Positions 43,491-52,928 are shown, counted from the stretch's first letter. The stretch is 64,000 nt of DNA from UBA11865 sp041570195 (GCA_041570195.1 JBFFWQ010000017.1:1-64000); one strand, 5' to 3'. The notes: generated by a model from the letters alone, not told the origin. Numbers and translations: made by a program.

Positions 43491-44872
43491 TTCGGCGTCT
43501 CGCGCCGGCCTCGCCGGCCGCGAAAAACGACCAGGCCGCCGATCAGCAACAGCGGCGCCAGGCCCAGAGCGCACAGGCCGGACGAAGAGCTTTCGACACT
43601 TGAGGACCCTTCACTAGACGAAGATACCTCATTACTTGCATCGGCCGGTGGTTCTGCGGCCGCCGGTGTCGGCCAGCTTTGCGCCGCCCCCAGCGGATCG
43701 ACCGTCGGGATAGCCGCGGCCGCGATAGGCGTCGGCGTGGCCGGGATGGTCCGGGCCGGAGCGCCAATGGCCCCTCGCCAGGCCTCTTCCAGACCGTCGG
43801 CGTTGAAGCCATAGACCTGCTCCAACGCGTCATCATAGCCGGCCGCGTCGGCCAGCGTTAGCAACAACTGTTGCATCTTTTCCGGGCCGTACGTGTCCAG
43901 TAGGTAGGCCACCAGGCTGTAACTCTGGCTGTAGGCGATGGTCGCCTCGTCGCCCCGCGCCGGAAAGGCGCCGTTGAGGCTCCGCACCGGTGCGAAGGCG
44001 TCGAACTCGATGCCCATTTCGACGTCGCGCTGCGTCGCGTCGTCCGGCTCCCCTTCGGCGTACACGGCCAGGCCTTCGCTAAGCCAGGTCGGCAGGTCGC
44101 CGCCTAGGCAACTTTGGGCGAACTGGCCAATGACCAGGTGGGCCAGTTCGTGCTGCACCGTGCTGCTGCCCCACTTCTCTGCCTGGTCCGGCTCCACCCC
44201 GATTAAGATCGTATTGTAGTCGCCAAAAGCCGCTCCTCCGACCCAATCTTGGCTGTAGAGCATCGCCTCACGCATTTCGGCCGTGTCGCCGTAGATGAAG
44301 AATTTCACCTCGCCGTCTAATTCAATGCCAACGTCTCGTTCCAGGCGATCCAACCCGGCCACGGCCGCCTCCAGCAATATCGGCCCTACCTCGTCGCCTT
44401 CATACCAGTGCAGCCGGATGGGTGCTTCATCACCTGTCCCGCCCGCTTCCACCATGCGCCAGTCGAACCGTTCGTCGGCGAAGGTCACCTCCTGCCTGGG
44501 CGTCACCTTGATATTGCCAGCCCCATCGGTCAAGGTCCATTGCCACCACATCTCCGCCCCTGGCGGTGGGTTTCCCGAACGGCTCATGACCCACGTCCAT
44601 TCCAAAGTTGGGCCCTTGACTTCAACTGGCACTTGCGTTCCGGCCTGTAAACAACCGCTGCGTCCCAGTTGGTAGGTCAGCTTGGCCTCGCTGATAGCTG
44701 CATTTTCGTCTAATTTTAAGCGAAAAGTAACTGATTCGGGAAAGTCGACGATGGCCTCGTCGTTTAGAATGACCTGCGCCGCGCTTTGGGTCGCGGCCGG
44801 CGATGCGTTCGTGGCCGTCATGGCCACAACAGCCAGCAAGACCGCGCTAAAGAGAAGAATGAATCGTTTCAT
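43487..44872 (-). CDS. secreted peptidase-MA-like metalloprotease
   Basis: 461 aa with signal peptide (about 1-22), beta-rich N-domain, and a gluzincin domain with HELAH at 241-245 and a third-ligand motif WLSEGLAVYAEG about 25 residues later. A Pro/Ala/Ser linker and a C-terminal membrane helix (LGLAPLLLIGGLVVF) with basic tail anchor it to the cell surface. HELAH plus the EGLAVYAEG spacing fits the peptidase MA family. Its coupling to a peptide-binding lipoprotein suggests degradation and capture of external peptides. Confidence 0.88.
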   Translation of the reverse strand: MKRFILLFSAVLLAVVAMTATNASPAATQSAAQVILNDEAIVDFPESVTFRLKLDENAAISEAKLTYQLGRSGCLQAGTQVPVEVKGPTLEWTWVMSRSGNPPPGAEMWWQWTLTDGAGNIKVTPRQEVTFADERFDWRMVEAGGTGDEAPIRLHWYEGDEVGPILLEAAVAGLDRLERDVGIELDGEVKFFIYGDTAEMREAMLYSQDWVGGAAFGDYNTILIGVEPDQAEKWGSSTVQHELAHLVIGQFAQSCLGGDLPTWLSEGLAVYAEGEPDDATQRDVEMGIEFDAFAPVRSLNGAFPARGDEATIAYSQSYSLVAYLLDTYGPEKMQQLLLTLADAAGYDDALEQVYGFNADGLEEAWRGAIGAPARTIPATPTPIAAAAIPTVDPLGAAQSWPTPAAAEPPADASNEVSSSSEGSSSVESSSSGLCALGLAPLLLIGGLVVFRGRRGRRETPK

Positions 44873-45163
44873 GCTATTTCAGTTAACCGCCCGAGGCGTT
44901 GGCAAAACAACGGGCCGGCCGCGCCGTGCGCCAAACCAGCCCAATACAACGATCTTATTCCTATTTACCCCGTCCGGCGAGTTAACCGCCCCCGATCTAA
45001 ACCAATGCTTATGCCGTGGTCATCATCTACTAGCCGCCCACTTACGATCATTTGAGCTGCATGGCGCCTGTGCCACCAGCCGGCTTTGCTCGTCCGCGTC
45101 CTATCTACGAGCTCTCAAGTAACCAGATGACTCGAAACTCGATACTATGAACTTCGTACTCAA

Positions 45164-46936
45164 TCAACTCCGATGCCGCTGCGTGAGCCAGGCCACCGCT
45201 AACACAAGGGTGATCGCGCCACTGGCCGCGATGAGCAGCATGAATGTTACCCCGGCCGCCTCGTCCTCGGTCGGGGGCGTCGCCGAAGACGGGGCGCTGC
45301 TGTCGGCTGTGGGCCTGTCGGCCAGGGCAGCCTCAGCCAGGGCCCCGGCCGTTGGCGTCGCTGACGCCGCGGCTGTTGGGCTCGGCGTCTCCGTAGGTTC
45401 CGGTGCCGTCGGGTTGGGGGTGGGGGGCAGTGTCGGCATGTCTGTCGGCGAGGGCGTCTCGGCAGGCGATTCAGGCTGGGCTGGGTTCGCGGTTGGCGTT
45501 TCAGTTGGCAATACTATCTCGGCCTCTTGGACCAGGTAGCTGGTGTAGCCGCCGATCATGCAATAATCGCCAATGGAGTGACTGCAAGAGGCCGGCGCCA
45601 GATCGACCGTGTAAAGACCATTGGTCGGCGTGATAACCTTTTTGGTGCCCCACATATCGACCAGCGTCGCCAGCTCGGCCGTAGCCGGCACCTCGGCCTG
45701 CAACCATTCCGGCAAGCGCGAGAAGACCACCGTGGTCGATTGGCCAGAACCATCGCCCTTGATCTGGTCCACCCTGAATTGGCCGACTTCGTCCCATCGT
45801 TCACGCTCGGCCCCGACAGCCCCATCCAGGTAATCGACGGCCAGTCGAAAGGTAGCGAAGGCCATCCGCTCGCTGCCGTCCAACCGCACCAGGCCAAATG
45901 GCTCCGGATTAGCCGCCTTATCGCCTTCGGTATCCTTCAACTTATATACGGCGAGGCGTTCCGCTCCGGCCGCCAGGCCCGCCGCCAGCGCTTGGGGCAT
46001 GAAAGAAGCCTGCTCAACTTGGGTGACCGACAAGGTCCAATCCTCTACCGGCCAATCCGGATCGTCCTTCAGCGGCGCATTCGTTTCGGCCAGCCAGATT
46101 GGCTGCGCCAATCCTCGCTCACGCATGATCTCCGTGAAAAAGCCCAGCAGTTCGTAGATTTGGCCCGGCTGAAAGTACAGATGAGCTGTGGCCACGTCGA
46201 AGTAATGATTGTGCTCGGCCGCTTCCGGATCCCGTACGATCTCGTCTAAAAGACGCGCCATATATTGTTCGGTCTCCGCATAATAGTCGGCCCAGTAGGT
46301 GAAGGCCGGCAGGTGAATAACCGCCTTTGGATTGGCCTCCTTGGCCGCCAGATAAGCCACGCGCTGCAATTGGGCGAAATCGGCTACCGTGCCGTCCCAA
46401 GTGTGAGCGATCTCCGTCTCCTGGATATCCGGTTCGTTCCAGACAACCCAGTGATCGATCTGGCCGGCGTAAGTCGAGGCCGCCCGGCGCACGTATTCAG
46501 CCCAGGTATTGGCCGGATCGTTGTAGTCAAGGTAAAGCCCTTCAGGCAATCCGTCTTCGGTCGTGGCCCACTCGGGAATGCCGATCAGCAGCCCAACGAC
46601 CATCCGCCCGGCCGCGATTTCGCTCTCTAGCTGCTCCTGGCCTATTTCCGGCTCCCAGTCACCAGAAGCCCCAGGTTGCACTTTCGCCCAATGAAAGGGC
46701 ACTCTCGTCCATCCTACGCCAAGTCTGGCCGCATGCGCTGGCGATTCATAACTCTCGACAACGCCAAAACGCCAGCTGGTATCGGGCGGCTCCGGTTGGT
46801 CATCCTGGAAAGCCAGCAGCGACCCCAGCGACGTAACCAGCGCCATGGCCAACACCACCCCAACGACAAGTAGGCTCGTTCGCCTTACGAACATTCGGCC
46901 GTCCCAGTAGGCCGATTCTGAAAATCGGCCCCGCAA
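45164..46936 (-). CDS. secreted clan-A glycoside hydrolase with C-terminal anchor
   Basis: TTG 46936 is preceded by GGAGG at 8 bases, better than the internal ATG at 46894. An N-terminal membrane or signal segment (about 18-40) leads to a TIM-barrel catalytic domain. The acid/base lies in HWVVWNEPD (about 160) and the putative nucleophile in PIWLAETNAPL (about 285). NEP plus ETN in this order is the GH5/GH39/GH42-like pattern. Then come a Pro/Thr/Glu-rich linker (about 475-560) and one C-terminal helix with Arg/His tail. Polysaccharide target unknown; it could act on the organism's own polymer. Confidence 0.85.
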   Translation of the reverse strand: MRGRFSESAYWDGRMFVRRTSLLVVGVVLAMALVTSLGSLLAFQDDQPEPPDTSWRFGVVESYESPAHAARLGVGWTRVPFHWAKVQPGASGDWEPEIGQEQLESEIAAGRMVVGLLIGIPEWATTEDGLPEGLYLDYNDPANTWAEYVRRAASTYAGQIDHWVVWNEPDIQETEIAHTWDGTVADFAQLQRVAYLAAKEANPKAVIHLPAFTYWADYYAETEQYMARLLDEIVRDPEAAEHNHYFDVATAHLYFQPGQIYELLGFFTEIMRERGLAQPIWLAETNAPLKDDPDWPVEDWTLSVTQVEQASFMPQALAAGLAAGAERLAVYKLKDTEGDKAANPEPFGLVRLDGSERMAFATFRLAVDYLDGAVGAERERWDEVGQFRVDQIKGDGSGQSTTVVFSRLPEWLQAEVPATAELATLVDMWGTKKVITPTNGLYTVDLAPASCSHSIGDYCMIGGYTSYLVQEAEIVLPTETPTANPAQPESPAETPSPTDMPTLPPTPNPTAPEPTETPSPTAAASATPTAGALAEAALADRPTADSSAPSSATPPTEDEAAGVTFMLLIAASGAITLVLAVAWLTQRHRS

Positions 46937-47053
46937 CTTGACTTCCTCCGCCTTAACCCCCGGCCCACGATCCAGGAGGGCGTATCCTCAAATGTAATCC
47001 ACTCCCAGTAGCCCGATCCAGCAAATCGGTGACGTATTACAAATTCGTCCAAC

Positions 47054-47914
47054 TTACGTCCCCAGCCCGTAATTGAGAATCAACAACTCTTTAACCGGCC
47101 CTCGCCCCCCAGCCTTACTGTTAATGCTGCGCCGGGCCTGGATGGGCACCAGGCGGTATTCCGGCCGGTCATACAATTCATACACCAGCGGCGCGCTGGA
47201 GTTACTTAACATAACACGACACCCTTGCCGCGTCAGTCGTCCGATGACTTCGGCCAGGCGACGCTGGTCATCCAGGTCAAAGCCATATCGATTGTAGGCG
47301 GTGAAATTACTCGTGTTGCTGAGAGGCACGTAAGGTGGATCGAAGTAGACGAAATCCCCCAATCCGGCCGGCGCCACGACCACTTCAAAGTCATCGTCGA
47401 CCAGTTCGACGCCCTGCAGCGCCTGAGACGCCCGGCGTAGGCGATCCTCATCACAAATCGTTGGATTGTCGTACCGGCCGAAGGGCACGTTGAATCGGCC
47501 CTTCTGATTCTCGCGATACAGGCCGTTATAACAGGTACGGTTAAGATAAATCAGCCGGGCCGCCCTGTGTGCGGGCGTCAATTCGGCCGGATCTTGATCC
47601 CGGACCCGGTAGTAATAGTCGCGCTCGTTCTTATGCCCCTTGAGGGAGCAGATAACTCTTTCGACGTCTTGCTGGACAACCCGGTATACCTCGACCAGAT
47701 TCTGGTTGACGTCCGCCAGGCGAGCCTCGGCCGGCTGCAAGTGGAAAAAGATGGCCGCGCTGCCGATGAAGGGCTCATAGTAGCGGCCGATGGTCGAGGG
47801 TGGGGGGAAGTACCCGGCGTATTGACTTAACAGACGCCGTTTGCCGCCGGCCCACTTGAGAAATGGCTTGGCCCCTTCTACCGGGCTATGGGAGGCGCGA
47901 TGAACGGTCGTCAT
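47054..47914 (-). CDS. dam: DNA adenine methyltransferase, Dam/D12 class
   Basis: From ATG 47914 (286 aa): AKPFLKWAGGKRRLLSQYAG is the SAM-binding motif of D12 (alpha-class) N6-adenine methylases, and FVYFDPPYVPLSNTSNFTAY contains the catalytic DPPY. RLIYLNRTCYNGLYRENQKG and FNVPFGRY are typical Dam target-recognition neighbours. Likely modifies GATC. No cognate endonuclease gene is adjacent, so it looks like an orphan methylase. A longer frame to 48055 overlaps the GNAT gene and is rejected. Confidence 0.9.
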   Translation of the reverse strand: MTTVHRASHSPVEGAKPFLKWAGGKRRLLSQYAGYFPPPSTIGRYYEPFIGSAAIFFHLQPAEARLADVNQNLVEVYRVVQQDVERVICSLKGHKNERDYYYRVRDQDPAELTPAHRAARLIYLNRTCYNGLYRENQKGRFNVPFGRYDNPTICDEDRLRRASQALQGVELVDDDFEVVVAPAGLGDFVYFDPPYVPLSNTSNFTAYNRYGFDLDDQRRLAEVIGRLTRQGCRVMLSNSSAPLVYELYDRPEYRLVPIQARRSINSKAGGRGPVKELLILNYGLGT

Positions 47915-47955
47915 GAGGGGTTTACCCGTCGTGCTGGAGCCGATCCGCAGCCGGC

Positions 47956-48504
47956 CTATAGCCCTTCTGGCTGAGTCAACTCGACGGCGATATTGGTATA
48001 GCTGCCTTCCGACGCCATCTCGATTTCCAGACCGGAACTCTGTAACAGGTGCCACAACGGCCGATTGCCTCGTTGCACCGTGGCTACCAGGCGCTGGACG
48101 CCGGCAGCTCGCGCCTGTTCAACCAGGAAACGCAGCATCTCGCCGCCGATGCCCTTTCTCTGCATATCGTCCCGCACCGCCAGGGAGGCTTCGGCCGTTT
48201 CGTCATCCAGGCGTACATAGCGCACGCCGCCTACCGGCGCGTCATCTTGGTCAGGCAAATCGGCGAACACCAGCCAGGCCCCGTCTCGCTCCGGGTCAAG
48301 CCGCGACAATCGCCGCGCTTCAGACCATATTAGTTCGGGATCTGGGTTTGGCAAGGCCAGGTTAAAGCGCAGGAAACGGCTCTCCGGTCCCATGTGCTCA
48401 AACAGATCGACCAGATGATGGGCATCCTCAACCGTCAACGGCCGGAACCAGAGAACAAGCCCATCTTTCGCCTGGAATGTGTGCAAGCCTTCGTTATCCA
48501 TCAA
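47956..48504 (-). CDS. GNAT-family N-acetyltransferase
   Basis: 182 aa. DAHHLVDLFEHMGPESRFLR at the start resembles the GNAT domains fused to acyl-CoA synthetases. VRDDMQRKGIGGEMLRFLVE is the acetyl-CoA pyrophosphate loop (Q/RxxGxG/A variant RKGIGG), and the end VATVQRGNRPLWHLLQSSGL is the late Asn/Tyr region. Substrate unknown. Sits 41 bases before dam on the same strand. Confidence 0.88.
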   Translation of the reverse strand: MMDNEGLHTFQAKDGLVLWFRPLTVEDAHHLVDLFEHMGPESRFLRFNLALPNPDPELIWSEARRLSRLDPERDGAWLVFADLPDQDDAPVGGVRYVRLDDETAEASLAVRDDMQRKGIGGEMLRFLVEQARAAGVQRLVATVQRGNRPLWHLLQSSGLEIEMASEGSYTNIAVELTQPEGL

Positions 48505-48615
48505 GAATTACCACTCTATGACGCAGTGCATCATGATTTGAGCATAGCACAGCAAGGGGTGGCGGGCAAGGTGCCTGGGAGCGCAGGTGGCATCTGATAA
48601 GTGGCAGGTGGCGGA

Positions 48616-49512
48616 CTAGAGGGCTTCTTTGAAATCGTACAGGCCCTCTTGCAGACGCCAGCGTCGGCCGCAACCCGATTCGTTACATTGCAGGAAGTCC
48701 CCGGTTGTTTCGTCCAGGGTCGATCCGCACTCTGGGCAGGCGAAGAAGGCGCCCGGCTCGGCCGGCGATCCCCCAACCGGTGTTTCGCTGCTCATGAAGA
48801 CGGACGGCGTCAACTGCCACCAGTCGCCGCTAAACTGGGCCACACTATCCATCTTGACCAACAACGAGACTGGGGCGATCTTCTTGATCAGCGGTAAGCG
48901 ATAGTGGGAAACGGTTAGGGTGCGGCCAGGCGAGAATTGTGCCCTGGTCAACTCCTGCCGAATCCAACGTGGGTGGAAGTCGTAATTCAGGTCGACAAAT
49001 TCCACTGGCGCCAGTTGAAAAGGCGACCACTGTTGGCGGCCGACCCAATAGCGCATAATCGATTTCAAATGATGCTTGTTGGCGAATTCCAGGATGTAGC
49101 GACCGCCCGGCCGGGCGATGCGGGCCAGCTGAACGAAGAGAGCCGGCACGTCGGCCGCGTGATGAATAGTCCTCACCTGGACCAGCGTTTCGAACAGGCC
49201 GGCGACAAAAGGCATCCGGTACCAGTCGCCGGCGACGAAGATAAAGCGCGGATCGTCGCCCAGCCTTTCCTGGGCCTCGCGCAGTACCGAGCGGGAGTAA
49301 TCAAACAAAACGACCCGCCGGTAGCCGCTATACTCGTCCGACAGACGGCCGAACCCGGCGCCAATATCGATCAGGGTGTCGCCGGCCGGTGGCATGAGCC
49401 GGCGCAAAGCAATCCGTTCAGCCTGGTCTTCATATTCGCGACCCTGGTTCTCCCAGAAGCGCGTCCGGTAGTCAGAACCCTCGTAGTCGCAGACCGGGGG
49501 ACGATCGCTCAT
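48616..49512 (-). CDS. SAM-dependent methyltransferase with zinc-ribbon-like tail
   Basis: 298 aa. TLIDIGAGFGRLSDEYSGYR is motif I, VVLFDYSRSVLREAQERLGD is motif II, and VQVRTIHHAADVPALFVQLA plus ARPGGRYILEFANK complete a Methyltransf_11-type fold. The last 45 residues (CPECGS ... CNESGCGRRW ... EGLYDF) form a Trm112-like or zinc-ribbon end with four or five Cys. Its start overlaps the stop of the membrane-protein gene upstream by four bases. Target unknown. Confidence 0.85.
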   Translation of the reverse strand: MSDRPPVCDYEGSDYRTRFWENQGREYEDQAERIALRRLMPPAGDTLIDIGAGFGRLSDEYSGYRRVVLFDYSRSVLREAQERLGDDPRFIFVAGDWYRMPFVAGLFETLVQVRTIHHAADVPALFVQLARIARPGGRYILEFANKHHLKSIMRYWVGRQQWSPFQLAPVEFVDLNYDFHPRWIRQELTRAQFSPGRTLTVSHYRLPLIKKIAPVSLLVKMDSVAQFSGDWWQLTPSVFMSSETPVGGSPAEPGAFFACPECGSTLDETTGDFLQCNESGCGRRWRLQEGLYDFKEAL

Positions 49513-50174
49513 TTGTTGGCTGGTCTCCGAGCCGCTGGGTTCTCAGCTGCGGATTCAACTGGTTCGGCCGCAGGCGCGGGCTCAGATTCCATGGCCTGTC
49601 TCATCCGCTGATAAAACTCGGAGTTGCTGGAAGGCAGGTTGCTCAGCAGGCTGTCCAGCGGGGCAAATAATTGCCGCAGGTCGCCAAAAGGTTCGCTCAA
49701 CTCGGTATCGGATAACGGGATATCCACCGGCACAGACATGGCGATCGGCACCGACTGGCTGACTGGCACGATAACGTCTAGCTGGACCGGCAATTCGGTG
49801 CCGGCTGGCAGGGCGAAGGATACGTTACCGTTGATGAAACCACCACCTCCAGGCAGGACAAACTGGGTCGGAATAGTCATAGGCACCGGCTCGAGGATCG
49901 TCGTCACCGTTTCGGTCTGGACCGGCAACTCGAAAACCACCGGAATCTGATCGTCGATGGTGATGGTCTGCCTGATATGGGCGCTCTCCATCTCCTCGAA
50001 GCTGTCGTTCAAACCGGCCACCACCGGCTCGGCCACATCATTCAAGACCGGGATAATGTAAAACGCGACCAGGATCAGCAACACCAAAAAGATCATATTC
50101 AGCACAAAGGAGAAGATGATGGCGAAATTCTTGAACGCCTGCCACGGCTTACCACTCCATAACCACTCTTTCAT
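49509..50174 (-). CDS. single-pass membrane protein of unknown function
   Basis: ATG 50174 is preceded by GGAGGTGGG, which rejects the longer frame to 50252. 221 aa: short cytoplasmic start, one long helix (about 16-42, FAIIFSFVLNMIFLVLLILV then AFYII), then an extracytoplasmic beta-rich region with repeated VPI-like strands (VPMTIPTQFVLPGG, ELPVQLDVIVPVSQ, SVPIAMSVPVDIPL) and an Ala/Pro tail. I recognise no family. Overlaps the methyltransferase gene by four bases. Confidence 0.75.
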   Translation of the reverse strand: MKEWLWSGKPWQAFKNFAIIFSFVLNMIFLVLLILVAFYIIPVLNDVAEPVVAGLNDSFEEMESAHIRQTITIDDQIPVVFELPVQTETVTTILEPVPMTIPTQFVLPGGGGFINGNVSFALPAGTELPVQLDVIVPVSQSVPIAMSVPVDIPLSDTELSEPFGDLRQLFAPLDSLLSNLPSSNSEFYQRMRQAMESEPAPAAEPVESAAENPAARRPANK

Positions 50175-50594
50175 AACCCACCTCCGGGCACTGCCGGCAA
50201 CAATCGACCCTGACGCCGACCCATCTGACCGACGCCAACATGATGGTAACACGCTTTAATGGCCGGGCAAGGCGACTTTATGTCATGTACTGGCGTGGTT
50301 GTTTCCCGGGAAACAACGAATTGACGTTGAAGCAATGAAGTGACGCCACGAGAACGACGTTGCTGGATGGCGCATTTACAGTAAAATGGAAGCGATCGAC
50401 TGACTTCTTTGATGTTATCTTGGCCATCACAAGAGATGCCTTATTTGCAAAAAGGATCTCATCAGGTCGGTACTGGCCCGCAAGCGGCTTGCTAAACGAA
50501 ACTTACTCATAGTGGAAAAGGCGATGTTTACGAACATCATTCTCAGTCAGTAAAAGCCACGGGCGAGCTTGTTTGGCGGGGGCGGTCTAATTCA
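50175..50594. other. divergent spacer holding a parS-like palindrome
   Basis: This 420-base gap separates the minus-strand membrane-protein gene from the NYN gene. It contains the 20-bp palindrome at 50298-50317 and must hold promoters for both directions, though no clear -35/-10 pair stands out. No coding frame or RNA gene is seen. Confidence 0.5.
50298..50317. promoter_or_regulatory. parS-like centromere site (CCGG-core variant)
   Basis: GTTGTTTCCCGGGAAACAAC is a perfect 20-bp palindrome. Its inner 16 bases TGTTTCCCGGGAAACA (50300-50315) differ from the widely conserved bacterial parS consensus TGTTNCACGTGAAACA only in the symmetric change ACGT to CCGG. It is intergenic, about 12.6 kb from the putative origin, where parS sites normally cluster. 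A second near-copy lies at 54376-54391. ParB would load here for chromosome segregation. Confidence 0.6.
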
Positions 50595-52337
50595 ATGAGC
50601 GACGATATTGCGATTTATCTAGATTTGGACAATCTGGTCATTGGCGCCATCGAGGCCGATCTGACCTTCGATATCAAACTTGTCCTGGAGCGCATCCAGT
50701 CTCTTTCTGACGGCCGCATCGCTCTCCAGCGCGCCTACGGTGATTGGCGTCAGCGGGCCAATATGACCCGTTCCCTGGCCGCGGCCGGCTTTGAGCTGGA
50801 GTCGACCGTCCGCCTGAGCAACAATAGTAAGAACCTGGCCGATATGCAGATGGTCGTCGACGCTATGGGTACCCTCATCGACGGCCAGAACTTCGGCACC
50901 TACGTCCTCATGACCGGCGACCGTGATTTCGCCCCCCTGGTGCAGGCCTTGCGCAAGCGGGGCAAGAGCGTGATCGGCGCTGGCGTCAAGCATACGACCA
51001 GCCAGCGACTTGTGCACTTATGCGATCATTACATCTACTACGATGATCTGGTTGGCGAAGCCTTAGGTCAGGTCGACGACGAGATGGATAAACTGCTAGG
51101 GCGCGCCCTGAATCAGTTGCTGCAGGATCAGAACCAGGCTCCAGCCAGTTTGCTCAAACAACGGATGATGGCCCTCAGCAAAGGCGCTTTCGCCCACACA
51201 CCTCAAGGAAAAGGCAACTTCTCCAGATTTCTGGCTGCCCATCCGGAAACTGTCTACCTCTACCAAGAGGGAACCACGCTATACGTGCGCCGGCCGGCAC
51301 CGGGCCAGTCGCCCCAGATGACTGCCCGCAATCCCAGGCAGCTCTCGGAAGAGCAGATCCGTGGCTTGCTAAGCCAGGCTGCCGAGGATGTCTTGACTGA
51401 TCGCGAATTGGTCCGGGCTAGCGTTCTGAAGCAGCGTCTGCAGGAGCTTAGCGAGGGCGCCTTCGACGAAACGCTGCAAGGCGACAAGACATTCCGCCGC
51501 TTCCTGGACCGCTATCAAGATCTGATTGGGGTCCTGCAGGAAGGCAGCACGTTGTACGTCTGTCGCGCCGACGGGGCCAGCCGGCCGGCAACTAATCCCA
51601 AAGATCAACAATTGGCCAAAATTGAGGCCGAGGCCCTGATCGGCCAGGCGCTGGATGAGCTACTGGTCGACCAGTCGAAGGTGCGCGCCAGCATGCTCAA
51701 ACAGAAAATGCAAGAACTGAGCAACGGCGCTTTCGACGAGCACCAATTGGGCGCCGAGAACTTTCGCCAATTCCTGGAAGGATATCCAGACGTCGTGCAA
51801 ATTCAACACCGGGGCACGACGCTGCTCGTTCAGCGGCCGGACGACTTTGTCCGTCCGGATGAACTGCACCTGCGTTACCGCAGCCTCTTGAAAAAACGTG
51901 GTCTACGAGTCATCCCGTCCGAGATCCGGTTGATAATCCTCAAAGACCTGGTCGCTCTCTTAGACCATCGAGACCAAATTCAGTGGCGGCAAATCGTCGA
52001 CCGGCTAGCCGGCTATTACCAGAGCCACGGCCGGGAAGATATCAGCAAGAGCTACGTCAACGACGTCCTGCGCCTGGCCCGCCGGGCGGCGGTGATCCGC
52101 GTTCAAAATGGCGGCAGCCTAGCGAAAGCACCTGTGTCCCTGAGAATCGCCGGCGAGCGGCGCTTCCAGGAAGCGGTCATCATGTGCGACGCCACCTACC
52201 TGGCTGAAATGCGCGAGATGGAAGGCCCGCTGGATCTGGATCAGGCTTCGATCGCCCTGTACGAAACCGTTGGCCATACCCGTTATCTCCAGGTGATCCT
52301 CAATCGCTACGCCCAAAACGGTCAAGACCGCCCCTAA
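50595..52337 (+). CDS. NYN-domain nuclease-like protein with three LOTUS/OST-HTH repeats
   Basis: 580 aa. Residues 1-155 are a LabA-type NYN/PIN-like domain: IAIYLDLDNL (Asp10, Asp12), NLADMQMVVDA (Asp83) and MTGDRDFAPLVQALR (Asp109, Asp111), the acidic metal site. Three OST-HTH (LOTUS) units follow at about 160-240, 250-330 and 340-420, each with LKQRM.ALSKGAF ... NFSRFL ... EGTTLYVRRP. A winged-helix-like region (430-580) ends the protein. The layout parallels eukaryotic MARF1, an RNA-silencing nuclease. It probably binds structured RNA and cleaves or sequesters it. Confidence 0.9.
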   Translation: MSDDIAIYLDLDNLVIGAIEADLTFDIKLVLERIQSLSDGRIALQRAYGDWRQRANMTRSLAAAGFELESTVRLSNNSKNLADMQMVVDAMGTLIDGQNFGTYVLMTGDRDFAPLVQALRKRGKSVIGAGVKHTTSQRLVHLCDHYIYYDDLVGEALGQVDDEMDKLLGRALNQLLQDQNQAPASLLKQRMMALSKGAFAHTPQGKGNFSRFLAAHPETVYLYQEGTTLYVRRPAPGQSPQMTARNPRQLSEEQIRGLLSQAAEDVLTDRELVRASVLKQRLQELSEGAFDETLQGDKTFRRFLDRYQDLIGVLQEGSTLYVCRADGASRPATNPKDQQLAKIEAEALIGQALDELLVDQSKVRASMLKQKMQELSNGAFDEHQLGAENFRQFLEGYPDVVQIQHRGTTLLVQRPDDFVRPDELHLRYRSLLKKRGLRVIPSEIRLIILKDLVALLDHRDQIQWRQIVDRLAGYYQSHGREDISKSYVNDVLRLARRAAVIRVQNGGSLAKAPVSLRIAGERRFQEAVIMCDATYLAEMREMEGPLDLDQASIALYETVGHTRYLQVILNRYAQNGQDRP

Positions 52338-52349
52338 AACCCCTTTGTC

Positions 52350-52928
52350 ATGATCGATCTCGTTGACCGAGCCATCGGTTTCGCCGCCCGCGCCCACCAG
52401 TGCCAGCGACGCAAGATCGGCGATGTGCCCTACATCGCCCATCCGGTAGCCGTGGCCATGATTCTGTTGCGCATGGGCTGTGATGAGACCGTCGTCGCCG
52501 CCGGTCTGCTGCACGACACCGTGGAGGATACGCCAGTTACCATGGACGAGATCCGCCAGCTCTTTGGCGATGAAGTCGGAGATATCGTGGCCGGCTGCAC
52601 CGAGCCACCCAAAAAAGGAAATCGCTGGGAAACGCGCAAACTACACATGATTGAATCGTTGCGGGATGCCTCCCTGGCTGTCAAGTTGGTCTCGGCCGCC
52701 GACAAATATCACAACTTGAGCCACACTCGCTACAACGAGCGATTGCGAGGTGCTTCAGTCTGGAAGAAGATCGGCCGCAACAAGGAAGAGCAGGCCTGGT
52801 ACTATCGCGCCGTTCTGGTCAGTTTGCTGGCCAATACGCCGGAAGCCGATAGCTACCCGATATTCGCCATGCTGTCCGACCTCGTCGACGAACTATTCGA
52901 CGGCATAAGTCCCCGCCCGCCCCGCTAA
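52350..52928 (+). CDS. HD-domain (p)ppGpp hydrolase-like protein
   Basis: 192 aa, stand-alone HD domain with the SpoT/MESH1 pattern: AIGFAARAHQCQRRKIGDVP, YIAHPVAVAMILL, GLLHDTVEDTPV (HDxxED, the hydrolase motif) and SAADKYHNL. No synthetase or TGS/ACT domains, so it resembles small alarmone hydrolases that remove the 3'-pyrophosphate of (p)ppGpp. It lies 12 bases after the NYN gene and is probably cotranscribed. Confidence 0.85.
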   Translation: MIDLVDRAIGFAARAHQCQRRKIGDVPYIAHPVAVAMILLRMGCDETVVAAGLLHDTVEDTPVTMDEIRQLFGDEVGDIVAGCTEPPKKGNRWETRKLHMIESLRDASLAVKLVSAADKYHNLSHTRYNERLRGASVWKKIGRNKEEQAWYYRAVLVSLLANTPEADSYPIFAMLSDLVDELFDGISPRPPR

